Shown here: piece after piece, positions 1 to 8,737 of the stretch
Numbering within the stretch: the stretch's first letter is position 1
How the letters are laid out: each line of letters starts with the position of its first letter
DNA from: a virus
Reading direction: 5' to 3' (one strand)
Virus record (IMG/VR): IMGVR_UViG_3300013104_000005
Coordinates: 1 to 64,000 of that record
Length of the DNA: 64,000 bases
The notes under the pieces: generated by a model
Told to the model about the DNA's origin: nothing
Database searches by the model: none
Seen by the model: the letters and a program-made list of their open reading frames with translations, nothing else
Translations under genes and position numbers: made by a program

Positions 1-2710
1 ACCTGTCGCGCAGCGCGGCTTCGCTGGCGCCGGTCTGCTTCACCGGGTACCAGGGCGCTAGGGTGATGATGGCCTGCACGTCGTCGCCGCGGGTGAGGTT
101 CAGCTTCTCGGCGAGCGCCGGGGCGCACTGGGCGAGTAGGTCGTCCCAGGAGCCGTACGGGCCCGCCGCCATCAGCTTCGCGGCCACCTTGGGTCCGATG
201 CCCTTCAGGTTCTCGTAGCCGCCGATCAGGATGTCTTCGCAGGAGGAAAAGTTGGCCTGGGAGACTACCGGGTTGAACAGTTGCACCTGCCCTCCGCGGA
301 CCGTGAACTCCTTGATGAGCCGCTTGACGGTGAGGTCGTCGTTGTCTAGCTGTAGGTAGGCCTCGTAGAACGCGGCTGGGTAGTGAGCCTTCAGCCACAG
401 CATCCAGTAACCCACCACGCCGTAGGTCACCGCGTGGCTCTTGTTGAAGGCGTAGCCGCCGTGCGTCTGGATTGACTGCCACCAGAACTGGGCCTCGTCG
501 GGGTGCACGCCTTGCTTGGCACATCCGCCCAGGAACTTAGCGCTCCACTCCGCTCGCCACGCTTCGCCGGTGTTAGGGTTGAGGCCGAGCTTGTCTGCCG
601 CGCCCTTCCTCAGCTTGTGCACCTCCGGCCAGCTGAAGCCTGCCAGCTCTCGGGCGAGTCGCATGACCTGCTCCTGGTAGAGCAAGATGCCGTACGTCTC
701 TTCGACGACATCCGCCGCGATAGGGTGCATCGACTTCAGGTAGGTGGCGAAGGCTTCAGGGTTATACTTGTGCTTGACATAGGTATCTACCCAGTCGCCG
801 GGCCCCGGTCGGCAGAGCGCAGACGCAGCCACCAGATCGTCAAACGTGTCAAGTCCTATCACGCGCCCGACCCTGAAGGCCGCTGCACCATCCAACTGAA
901 ACACGCCTGCCAACATGCCCGACTGGGCCACCCTCAGCGCCTCCCTGTCGTCTAGCGGCAGGGCGTAGAGGTCGTCCATCGAGATGTCGGCCTTGCGGCA
1001 AGCGGTCGCTACAATGTCCAGCCCGTTAACGGCGAGGAAGTCCATCTTCAGGAAGCCGAGGTCAGCCGCGCCCCGCTTGTCAACCGCGGCGACCGGCTTC
1101 TTGTCCTGCGAGAGCACCACGCCGATGGTCTTGTCCAGCGGCTGGGACGAGATCAGCACGCCCGCCGCGTGGATAGAGGACTGTCGCACCTGGCCGATGA
1201 GCTTATCCATGATGCGGAACTGGGGGAAACGGTTGAGCACGGCCAAGGCCTGGGGGTCGGTGATCTCGGCCAACTGCTTGTCTACATCGTCGTCGTGTGA
1301 GTCTAGTGCGGCCGAGAGCGGGCCGAAGGCAGCGCGCGGGATGCCGTAAGCGAAGGCGATGTCCTGCAGCGCCTGCTTGGCTTTCAGCTGCGAGAGCGCG
1401 GCGACCTGGGAGCAGTTGGCTCGGCCGTACCTCGTGAAGATATACTCGATGGCAGCGTCTCGCCACCCGCGCTCGAAGTCAATGTCGACGTCGGGCGGGT
1501 CTGGCCTGTTCTCGTCGTAGAACCGTTCAAACGACAAGCCATGCTTGATGGGGTCGATCTCGCTGGCGCCGATGAGCCACAGCATCAGCGACCCGCCGGC
1601 TGAGCCTCGCAGCATCACCAGCGAACCCTGCTCCTTGATCCACCTTACCACGTCGTTGATGGCCAGGATGTAGTCACAGAACCCCTTCTGCTCCATCACG
1701 CTGACCTCGTGATACGCCCGCTCGGTGTAGATGTTGAGCAGTGTCTCGTCGAAGTCACGCGTCTTCAGGCCCTCGTAAACGAGGTACTTGAGGTACCGCT
1801 CAGGCGTGAGGCCCGGCGGCGTCCCTGGGAAGACTACGGTCTGTGCCCGCGGGATCTCGACGTTACACGCGTCGGCGATAACCTGGGTAGAGTCTAACGC
1901 CCGGGCGAGCTGCGCCTGGTTCAGGTTGGGGATGACCTCGAGCGCTCGCTGCGCTAGCTCGCTCTGCGTGCAGTAGTACTGGTAGCTGGGCAGCTTGAGC
2001 TCGCGAGCCGGGTCATCCAAACGCTTCCCCAGCCCCACCGTGAGCAGTAGGTCCTCTGCAGCGTGGTCATCTGGCTTCGGAAAGTGAGCGTCTGCAGTAA
2101 AGACCACCGGTAGCTTCAGCTCACACGCTACCTGCCAGAGGATGGGCGACGTGAGGTGAGAGATGGGCAGGCCAGGCTCAGGCACGATCTCGACGATGTA
2201 GTTCTCGATGTGCTGTCGCACGTCCTGCATGAACGCGAAGGCGGCCTCGGGACCCTTGCCCTCTATCAACCGCGCCGGATAGCCACCGGGGCAACCCGAG
2301 AGGACAATGAGTCCCTGTTGCCAGCGGAAGAGGGTTGTCCAGTCGATCCGAGGCTTGTAGTAAAACCCCTCCTCCCAGGATAACCGCGACAGCTTCAGCA
2401 GGTGCTCGTACCCCTGTTGAGTCTGGGCGAGGATGGTCACATGTGGGAAGGCGCTGGCTCCGATGGTCTCCTGCGTGCGCGTGCGCGCGGTCATGTCGTC
2501 TACGATGTAGAACTCGCAGCCGAAGATGGGCTTGATGTGCGCCTCTCGGCACGCTTTCTGGAAGGGCACGTGAGCGAAGACATTGCCGTGGTCGGTAACC
2601 GCGCAGGCCGTGTGACCGATGCTGGTCAAGCGCTCGACGATCTGGGTGGGCGTACCGTAGCCGTCAAGAAACGAAAAGGTAGAATGTGCGTGTAGGTGTG
2701 TGAAACTCAC
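1..2710 (-). CDS. dnaE: DNA polymerase III alpha subunit (C-family replicative polymerase), 3' end beyond window
   Basis: This is the phage replicative polymerase. The product begins with a PHP-domain signature (HLHAHSTFSFLDG, residues 5-17). It then carries RGSAGGSL, the catalytic acidic motif PDPPDVDIDF, and FNKSHA, all typical of DnaE alpha subunits. About 903 codons are present, and the C-terminus, including any OB-fold or clamp-binding tail, lies outside the window. I chose the GTG at 2710 because GGAGG sits five bases upstream and the protein then starts at the PHP motif, as in DnaE. An in-frame ATG at 2737 lacks a ribosome site. The gene ends the leftward replication block. Family assignment is secure; dependence on a host clamp loader is not visible. 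Confidence 0.95.
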   Translation of the reverse strand, partial: MSFTHLHAHSTFSFLDGYGTPTQIVERLTSIGHTACAVTDHGNVFAHVPFQKACREAHIKPIFGCEFYIVDDMTARTRTQETIGASAFPHVTILAQTQQGYEHLLKLSRLSWEEGFYYKPRIDWTTLFRWQQGLIVLSGCPGGYPARLIEGKGPEAAFAFMQDVRQHIENYIVEIVPEPGLPISHLTSPILWQVACELKLPVVFTADAHFPKPDDHAAEDLLLTVGLGKRLDDPARELKLPSYQYYCTQSELAQRALEVIPNLNQAQLARALDSTQVIADACNVEIPRAQTVVFPGTPPGLTPERYLKYLVYEGLKTRDFDETLLNIYTERAYHEVSVMEQKGFCDYILAINDVVRWIKEQGSLVMLRGSAGGSLMLWLIGASEIDPIKHGLSFERFYDENRPDPPDVDIDFERGWRDAAIEYIFTRYGRANCSQVAALSQLKAKQALQDIAFAYGIPRAAFGPLSAALDSHDDDVDKQLAEITDPQALAVLNRFPQFRIMDKLIGQVRQSSIHAAGVLISSQPLDKTIGVVLSQDKKPVAAVDKRGAADLGFLKMDFLAVNGLDIVATACRKADISMDDLYALPLDDREALRVAQSGMLAGVFQLDGAAAFRVGRVIGLDTFDDLVAASALCRPGPGDWVDTYVKHKYNPEAFATYLKSMHPIAADVVEETYGILLYQEQVMRLARELAGFSWPEVHKLRKGAADKLGLNPNTGEAWRAEWSAKFLGGCAKQGVHPDEAQFWWQSIQTHGGYAFNKSHAVTYGVVGYWMLWLKAHYPAAFYEAYLQLDNDDLTVKRLIKEFTVRGGQVQLFNPVVSQANFSSCEDILIGGYENLKGIGPKVAAKLMAAGPYGSWDDLLAQCAPALAEKLNLTRGDDVQAIITLAPWYPVKQTGASEAALRDR

Positions 2711-2791
2711 TCGGGCCTCCAGGTGGACAGCCACCATCGACGGAAGAGGTGAAAGGCAACAACCTCCAACAGGAGTAGCGGGCAGATAGTC

Positions 2792-3475
2792 TTACTCATC
2801 GTCGTCTTCTGGCTCCTGTACCTTCTTCGGCAGAGACTTAGGCACCCAAGCGCCGACCTTGCCGCCGGCTCGCCGTCGACCCGTTACGGTCAGGTTCATC
2901 TCCTGGATGACCTGATAGAGGTGTGCTGCTCGCTTTTGCTCGCGAGCGATAGAGATGTTGGACCGCTGACGCCACGCGATGCAAGCTGGCGTGTCGTTCT
3001 GCACGAAGTCTCGCAGCGAGATCTCGTACCTGCCGCAGGTGCCGTTCTTAAGCGAGACCTCCTGCATGCCTTGCCGCTCGAGGTACTTGCAGAAGCCGCA
3101 GATGTGGGGTACCACCTTACCCTCGTACATCTGCTTGCGTCGCCGCTCCTCGGCCTTGTTGTTGCGATTGAGCGGTGGGGCGGTGGCTGGGTCAAAGTTG
3201 TCAGCGAGGCAGAACACGCCGCGGCCGCACCTGCGGAAGGGAGAGTTGTCGCCGTTCTTCTTGATGTGGTTGTAGATGTAGTTGTACGTAGCGTCCTGGA
3301 TGCGGCGGTCTAAGCTTGACACCACCTCCATCTGGTAAAGGTAGTCAAAGATGGTGAGAAAGTGGGTAGGCCCGTGCTCGGCCAGGTAACGCTGCACCAC
3401 CACCAGCACGTCTTCGGTGACCTCGGTCCGCTCTCGGGGCGGATAGACCCGCTTCTTAGGCTCGGGAGCGGCCAT
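2792..3475 (-). CDS. HARE-HTH-like domain protein with cysteine cluster
   Basis: A 227-residue protein. Residues about 20-95 (YLAEHGPTHFLTIFDYLY, then NSPFRRCGRGVFCLAD) resemble the HARE-HTH winged-helix domain of chromatin-associated and restriction-linked proteins. A cysteine group (CGFCKYLE, then TCGRYE and ACIAW) follows and may bind zinc or iron. The tail is basic and then acidic (EPEDDDE). It overlaps the upstream gene by 20 bases and sits between polymerase and primase-helicase, so a DNA-binding role in replication or late regulation is plausible. The fold is suggested by pattern only, and function is unknown. Confidence 0.6.
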   Translation of the reverse strand: MAAPEPKKRVYPPRERTEVTEDVLVVVQRYLAEHGPTHFLTIFDYLYQMEVVSSLDRRIQDATYNYIYNHIKKNGDNSPFRRCGRGVFCLADNFDPATAPPLNRNNKAEERRRKQMYEGKVVPHICGFCKYLERQGMQEVSLKNGTCGRYEISLRDFVQNDTPACIAWRQRSNISIAREQKRAAHLYQVIQEMNLTVTGRRRAGGKVGAWVPKSLPKKVQEPEDDDE

Positions 3476-3734
3476 CGTGCCCCTCGCTTCCTATGATGAG
3501 GCTCTCGAGTTCAGTGAAGACGCAGCCGATGTGTAGCTGTGAGAAGTCTAAGAACAGGGCTAGCCCGTTGATGATGGGCGCAGCCTCTACCTGTAGCGAA
3601 GGCGGTAGTTCGGTGTAGAGCGCTTGTAGTTGCTGTGACTCTTGCCGTAGCTTAGCGATGACGCCCGGTGACGGGCAACTGACGCCCCCGTCAACACAGG
3701 CTTGCACTAACTCTTGTACCTTATCCATGTTCAT
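3456..3734 (-). CDS. Small hypothetical protein
   Basis: A 92-residue helical protein with no recognised domain. The ATG start is preceded by TAGGAG eight bases upstream. Its end overlaps the start of the HARE-HTH gene, and it follows the primase-helicase gene by 24 bases, so all three are probably co-transcribed leftward. I do not recognise a function. Confidence 0.7.
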   Translation of the reverse strand: MNMDKVQELVQACVDGGVSCPSPGVIAKLRQESQQLQALYTELPPSLQVEAAPIINGLALFLDFSQLHIGCVFTELESLIIGSEGHDGRSRA

Positions 3735-3758
3735 GCTTCACTCTCCTAACTGTCCGCC

Positions 3759-6671
3759 TTAGCTGGACGCGACACCGCTGATGTACTTCTTCAAGAAGGC
3801 CACGAAGGCCGGGGTCAGCTCGTAAGACTCTCGACGCCCGTGCTCCCGCAGCCGCAGACATCGGTTGGCGTATAGCAACTGTATCACCGCCCGGTTCAAG
3901 GTACCTGCACCCGGCACCAGGGTACCGAAGGTCCTCTCAGTAAACTCATCTAGCCTCAGCAACTCTGAGGCCAACAACACACCGTGAGGCTTCACGGTCT
4001 CGTCGAAGACCACGCGCACCTCAGCCTCGTCGCGCAGGGTCCGCTCTGCTCGGATCTTCTCCGAGTAGAGGTCATACGCTAAGGTCGGCTTATTGTACCA
4101 CGAGGCGAACAGTTGACCGGCGGTCTCGACATGCTCTGGCTTAACCAACAGCAGTTGTCCGCTGGGGTCGCACGAGAACAGCTGCGCCGCTACCGAGACC
4201 GCGACCTTAGAGACCCGCATGCGTTGGTCAGCGGGCTCGACAAACGGGATGGTCGAGTCATACTTGGTATACATCTGGCGCGTGAGCTCTATAACCGCTG
4301 CCTCGGCCTCAGGCGAGAAGATGATCTGCTCGGGCTTTCGCGAGTAGGTCCAGGCCAGGAGCGCTCGGCTAGCGTCAGCCGAGTAGGTGGGCGGGCTGGG
4401 GTAGACTATCTGGTTAATGACCTCGTTGCTCACGTCACCCTGACTGACGGCCAAGGCAAAGTCAAACCGCGCGATGTCCTCTGGCTGCGGGATCAGTCGG
4501 CTGAGCGCTTCGATGCCGGTTATGCCCAATTCTGACAGAAGTTTCCCCATGCCGGGGTTACAGAGCCAGATAGATCTAACTCGAGCTCGAAAGCTAGCAC
4601 TAGCAGCTTTGGTGATGCGGACGACTCCTTCGCTACGCGTGCTTGATAGCGCGTCGATGAGACTTGCACGGTGACTTCGTCCCCCTTGGAACTCGTCCAA
4701 GCAGACGATCCCTCCATCCTGTTGAGGATAGAGGCCAGCAAGGACGTATCTCTCTCCAGTGTTCGGGGAGCTAACCACTGATCCGAGGATGCCTGCGACA
4801 GTCTGGAGTTTGCAATCCACCAGAAGTCCAAGACTGTAAAATCCAGCCATCCGTCGGAAAGTGGCGGACTTTCCGCAACGAGTGTCCCCCAGGACAACGG
4901 CTTCAATCCAACCGCGAAGTACATCAGATCCACCAAAGCGATAGGAGAGTACGGAATGCCACACGGTACGATAAGCAAGGTGTAGGTCCTCCCTGTCGCG
5001 GATCATCGTGACCGACGCCGCGAGGTCTCGGGCCACCGCACGGAGCTTAGCCATGCACGTCTCGTCCGATTGTGGCTGGAAGATCTCGAGCATCTCTTGC
5101 ACTGGCGGGGTGATCTCAAAGTTGTCAAACGTGGTGGCGCTGGGCGTGAAACGGTCGATGAGAAAGATGGCCGCCTGTGTCTTGGGCTCGGGGTAAACGA
5201 AGCCCTCGAGCACGTAGTCACGGTTCTCCTCCAGGTGGCTAGGCCCATTGAGCATGATGAGCGCCTCGCGGCGCTGGCGTTCGTTGTCTTGCGTGCCGTC
5301 GCCGATCTCTGCGGCAGACGCGTTGAGGATAACGGGCTCGATGTTCACAGCCCGCTCTGTCTCTGCCGTGACGTCTGGGCACATCGTAGGGATGCCGTGC
5401 CGAGCTTTGTAGACGTCGAGCTGCTCCTTCTGCGTGCTGCGGATGAGCTTCAGCGTGTCACCCGCTCGGGGGTCGTGGTTGAACCGCGCGTTCCCGTGAA
5501 ACTCGGTCCGCATCGGACAGCGAGGACAATAGGGGTGACCCCCAGCTGGGCAGGTCAGCACGATGGTGGTCGGCAGGATGAATCGCTTCTCCGACCGCGC
5601 GGTGAGCCGAGCTGCGAAGGCCAGGCGCCTGCGGAGGTTGTCCGATGAGAGTGCGGTAGAGAATGACTGCGTGTCTGCTGGCTGGTCGAAGACGTCGTGC
5701 GGGGTCTCTACCTGCGCAGCTGTCTGCAGTAGCTCGCTGAACATGCGCTGCTGCTGCTCCAGCGTCACGCCCTCGTTCCGTAGGTAGAGTAGGTAGTCGC
5801 TGATGTCAGCGTTCCTGGGGCGGTTGGGCCACTGCGGAAGCGTGACTATCCTAACTTCGGTGGCCGACGGCCGCAGGATGCGGATGGCTTCGCCGACTGC
5901 CTCCTGGCCCTTGGTGTCGATGTCGAAGAGGACGTAGATGATCTTGCCGCGGTGCCACAAACCTTCAGGTACCGGCATCGACGCGCCCATCATGCCGCTG
6001 ATGCCGGTGACGCCGATAGACCGCAGCGAGATAGCGTCGGCCTCACCCTCTACCAGCACCAACACCGGCTCTTCATAAGCAGACACCGGCCACAAGAAGT
6101 TACTGGTAAGGTGCGGCAACAGCCACAGTATCTTGGGTTGCCCACCCGGGCGATACATCCTGCAGTTAACGATGTGGCGGTGTCGATCGTAGACTGGGAT
6201 GACGAACCGGTCGGTCTCTGCATCGTAGCCGATGTTGAGGTGATAGAGTTGCGCCGGGTCCCATGGCTTGTACTGCTGTAGGTGGTACTGCAGCGACTGG
6301 TTCTGCCAGAGAGTGTCTCGACACGCAGCGACCCAGCCCAGGTCGATGGCCTGCACCAGGCCCAGCTCTTGCATCAGCTGGCGTTCAGCAGCGCCGTAAT
6401 CGGGGATAGCTAGACCGCGGTCGTCGAACTCGGTCGCGTCCATCAGCGCTCGGAACATGACATAGTCGCCGCCACGGTCCGAGTTGAAGCAGTGCCACAC
6501 GCCCTCGATGATGTTTACCGAGAAGGAGGGCCGCGTGTCAATTACATCCGGGAAGGGCGACCTCGCCGCCCGCTCTCCACGTGCACTAGGGCGAGAGAGA
6601 CCCTGTACGTGTTGTTCATAAAGCTGTTCCCACCCAATCCGCTCTAAAGCCTGCCTTAGTTCTCGGTTCAT
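3759..6671 (-). CDS. Primase (degenerate CHC2 + TOPRIM) fused to MCM-like AAA+ helicase
   Basis: A 970-residue replication protein. Residues about 36-75 match the DnaG CHC2 region (RPSFSVN, then HCFNSDRGGDY) but keep only one of the zinc cysteines. A TOPRIM domain follows at about 202-285 (VEGEADA; DID at 250-252). Residues 374-392 hold a second Cys/His cluster (CPAGGHPYCPRC), followed by a beta-rich stretch where MCM proteins have an OB fold. The ATPase has Walker A GDTRCGKS (595-602), Walker B IVCLDEF, an EGVVRITKAAS segment like the MCM helix-2 insert, Asn705 as sensor 1, and SRLIPQPEDIARFD like the MCM arginine-finger SRFD. The C-terminus looks like a winged helix. It probably primes and unwinds at the fork for the adjacent DnaE. 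The MCM rather than DnaB type ATPase is unusual. Confidence 0.85.
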   Translation of the reverse strand: MNRELRQALERIGWEQLYEQHVQGLSRPSARGERAARSPFPDVIDTRPSFSVNIIEGVWHCFNSDRGGDYVMFRALMDATEFDDRGLAIPDYGAAERQLMQELGLVQAIDLGWVAACRDTLWQNQSLQYHLQQYKPWDPAQLYHLNIGYDAETDRFVIPVYDRHRHIVNCRMYRPGGQPKILWLLPHLTSNFLWPVSAYEEPVLVLVEGEADAISLRSIGVTGISGMMGASMPVPEGLWHRGKIIYVLFDIDTKGQEAVGEAIRILRPSATEVRIVTLPQWPNRPRNADISDYLLYLRNEGVTLEQQQRMFSELLQTAAQVETPHDVFDQPADTQSFSTALSSDNLRRRLAFAARLTARSEKRFILPTTIVLTCPAGGHPYCPRCPMRTEFHGNARFNHDPRAGDTLKLIRSTQKEQLDVYKARHGIPTMCPDVTAETERAVNIEPVILNASAAEIGDGTQDNERQRREALIMLNGPSHLEENRDYVLEGFVYPEPKTQAAIFLIDRFTPSATTFDNFEITPPVQEMLEIFQPQSDETCMAKLRAVARDLAASVTMIRDREDLHLAYRTVWHSVLSYRFGGSDVLRGWIEAVVLGDTRCGKSATFRRMAGFYSLGLLVDCKLQTVAGILGSVVSSPNTGERYVLAGLYPQQDGGIVCLDEFQGGRSHRASLIDALSSTRSEGVVRITKAASASFRARVRSIWLCNPGMGKLLSELGITGIEALSRLIPQPEDIARFDFALAVSQGDVSNEVINQIVYPSPPTYSADASRALLAWTYSRKPEQIIFSPEAEAAVIELTRQMYTKYDSTIPFVEPADQRMRVSKVAVSVAAQLFSCDPSGQLLLVKPEHVETAGQLFASWYNKPTLAYDLYSEKIRAERTLRDEAEVRVVFDETVKPHGVLLASELLRLDEFTERTFGTLVPGAGTLNRAVIQLLYANRCLRLREHGRRESYELTPAFVAFLKKYISGVASS

Positions 6672-6743
6672 GTCTGCCTTCAGGCGAGGGGTGGAGGCAG
6701 CTCCCGCCTACCTCCACCGGATGGTTGTAACGCCTGGAGCAGT

Positions 6744-7631
6744 TTACGTCCAGTTAGGCTGGGGCGTGCCCTCGCTGGCAGCGGCCGAGAGACCTGGGGT
6801 CTCGTAACCCTCTGCGTAGCCGCCGTTCACTTTGTTCTGGATGGCGCCGTTGTAGAGGTCGTGCTTGATGCGGAACCGCACGACGTAGTCCTTGAAGTCC
6901 TGAGGACCCTGGCCGATGAACTTAGCGCCGTCGGGATCAAGGAGATCACACGCTTTGGCGAGGCTCTTGAACTTCCACATCGAAGCCTCGGTCAGCACCA
7001 CGCGGTCCCAGAGCTTGGTGCCGGCGAACTCGGTGGGAAAGGTCACCTTCAGCGTGAGCTTCAGCATTGGGTTGCCGTTCTGCGAGCGCTCGGGGTCGAC
7101 CGCCTGGATCTCGGCTTCGTAGTCGAGCTCCTCGGGCAAGACGCGGTACTGACCAGCCACCACGCCCGAGAGGTCGATCTGGCTAAGGTCAATGCCGAGT
7201 CCAACGCCACCTCCGGCCGCGGCTCCGCCCATCATCGCGCCCATCTGCTGGTCAAGCTCTGTAGGCGCCTCGCCAGGTGCCTGAGGAGTTTGTGCCTGAG
7301 CGGCCCCGGCGAAAGGATCAGCTGGGGGTGTAGGTTGAGCGATCGGCTGAGGCTGAGCCTGAGGAGCAGGCTGAGGCTGTGCTGTGACGCCCGGAAGGGG
7401 CGGCATCGCGGCCGGTTGTACCGGTGCAGGCCTCGGCGCTGGCGCAGGAGCGGCAGCAGCGAGCGGTGTCTGCACGACTGGCGCAGCGAGTGAGACCGGC
7501 GCTGGGATCGGCTGCGGTGCAGGGATCGGCGCTGGCGTGGGTACCGCAACTGGAGCAGCGGGCTGCGGTGGAACCGCAACTGGTGCCGCTGGCTGAGCTG
7601 GCGGTTGTGACGGGGGTCCTGCCTTGGGCAT
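6744..7631 (-). CDS. Putative ssDNA-binding protein, DUF669-like, with long Pro/Ala-rich N-terminus
   Basis: The first ~145 residues are an Ala/Pro/Gln low-complexity linker. Residues about 150-290 form a compact domain with YEAEIQAVDPERSQNGNPML, LKVTFPTEFAGTKLWDRV and EASMWKFKSLAKACDL, a pattern I associate with phage DUF669-type proteins encoded beside Sak4/AAA recombinases. The likely role is ssDNA binding or recombination mediation. I chose the ATG at 7631 (AAGGAGG five bases upstream) over an in-frame GTG at 7646. It lies 11 bases downstream of the Sak4-like gene. The disordered part is at the N-terminus, unlike bacterial SSB, whose tail is C-terminal. Function is inferred from family resemblance and neighbours. 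Confidence 0.55.
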   Translation of the reverse strand: MPKAGPPSQPPAQPAAPVAVPPQPAAPVAVPTPAPIPAPQPIPAPVSLAAPVVQTPLAAAAPAPAPRPAPVQPAAMPPLPGVTAQPQPAPQAQPQPIAQPTPPADPFAGAAQAQTPQAPGEAPTELDQQMGAMMGGAAAGGGVGLGIDLSQIDLSGVVAGQYRVLPEELDYEAEIQAVDPERSQNGNPMLKLTLKVTFPTEFAGTKLWDRVVLTEASMWKFKSLAKACDLLDPDGAKFIGQGPQDFKDYVVRFRIKHDLYNGAIQNKVNGGYAEGYETPGLSAAASEGTPQPNWT

Positions 7632-7642
7632 GACTTCCTCCT

Positions 7643-8404
7643 TCACCCAGTGGTCTGGGTGGGAACGAGCGCCGTAGTCATCGACTGGTTGATCTTGTCG
7701 AAGATGGCGTCTATGTTGGGTAACTCGTACCGCTCTAAGCAGCTGAACCGATCCTTAGCGTGTGACCACTGATCCCGCTGGGTCAAAAGCCATCGGTCGA
7801 TCTGCTGCACGTTTGTACCGTCCGCTTGTTTAACTAGCCGCTCGAACAGTACAAATCTGAAGACAGAGGAGAAAGCGCGGCCGTACTCCTCTTTGTAAGC
7901 TCCCTTGAAGGCGGGCATGTACATTGTCCTGCCGTAGTACGCGTCTTCCTTTTGCATCTCGTGACACAGGAAGATGACGTGCTGAGGGAGTTGCTTGAGG
8001 TTGCGGGTCACTGCGTCCATGAGGTTCAGGACGATGCCCCACTCCCGCTGAGAGGCGACCTGCACCTTAGCGAGGTCACAGACCTGCTGGAGCAAGGTTC
8101 GCTGAAACTCGGTAGCGGTATCCAGCACCACCAAATCGTACTTCGACTTGTTGCTTATCAGGTACTGGTAACCGCTGATGAACTCTGCCTGGCTCGGTGT
8201 GGGCCAGACAGTGACCAGGTCATCGCGTAACCCGTGACGGAGGATGTGGCGGCGAGCGCTGACCATGCCGATGTCAGCGTCGAAGATGAAGGTCCTCATC
8301 CGCTGGGACGTAGCCGCAAAGATCGTCTTACCGACCCCAGTGGGCCCGTAGACCAGGGCCATGACCTTGGGGTCGACGATCGCAGAGAGTGAGATAGCTG
8401 GCAT
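7643..8404 (-). CDS. Sak4-like RecA-family ATPase (AAA_24 type)
   Basis: A 253-residue P-loop ATPase with Walker A GPTGVGKT (20-27), a Walker B-like strand YDLVVLDTATEF, and a motif-3-like strand VIFLCHEMQKED. This layout matches phage Sak4 and AAA_24 proteins, minimal RecA folds that promote annealing or strand exchange with phage SSB. The ATG overlaps the previous stop (TGATG), showing translational coupling. The putative ssDNA-binding partner follows directly. The recombination role is inferred from family knowledge and context. Confidence 0.8.
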   Translation of the reverse strand: MPAISLSAIVDPKVMALVYGPTGVGKTIFAATSQRMRTFIFDADIGMVSARRHILRHGLRDDLVTVWPTPSQAEFISGYQYLISNKSKYDLVVLDTATEFQRTLLQQVCDLAKVQVASQREWGIVLNLMDAVTRNLKQLPQHVIFLCHEMQKEDAYYGRTMYMPAFKGAYKEEYGRAFSSVFRFVLFERLVKQADGTNVQQIDRWLLTQRDQWSHAKDRFSCLERYELPNIDAIFDKINQSMTTALVPTQTTG

Positions 8405-8634
8405 CAACTGGCCTCCACCGTGTTGAAGAAGGTAACGATGTGGGCCAGCATCTCTGCGCGGGATTCCGCGTTGTCATTACCGCGGTCTTGGTAAGCGAAT
8501 GTCTTACCTGTGCCCATCTCGGTTACTAGGTACCCGTTAACTGTCCGACTGATGCGCACCGTGTTGCGATTACGCTCACGCTGCAACCTCGAAGTTTGAG
8601 AAGGGGTATACCCCTGTGTGGTCGTGTCTGGCAT
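8404..8634 (-). CDS. Small hypothetical protein
   Basis: A 76-residue protein, the first gene after the strong leftward promoter at 8709-8737. An AAAGG element lies nine bases before the ATG. Its stop overlaps the Sak4-like start. The middle (VRISRTVNGYLVTEMGTGKT) resembles short beta-hairpin proteins, and the GTGKT string is not a real P-loop at this size. No function is recognised. Confidence 0.7.
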   Translation of the reverse strand: MPDTTTQGYTPSQTSRLQRERNRNTVRISRTVNGYLVTEMGTGKTFAYQDRGNDNAESRAEMLAHIVTFFNTVEAS

Positions 8635-8708
8635 TGAGCACGCCTTTCTGATAGAAGATGCCTGGAAACTACAGGAACCGCCGGGGATGATGCAGATGAG
8701 GTGATACT

Positions 8709-8737
8709 ATTGTATCACAATGTATTCATCCTGTCAA
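8709..8737 (-). promoter_or_regulatory. Strong sigma70-type promoter with palindromic half-sites
   Basis: Read leftward: TTGACA (8737-8732), a 17-base spacer, then TACAAT (8714-8709) preceded by TGA, an extended -10. It overlaps the stop codon of the SNF2 gene and starts about 70 bases before the next ATG. GTGATAC-TATT-GTATCAC (8701-8718) is a perfect inverted repeat over the -10 and start point and could be an operator. Confidence 0.85.
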
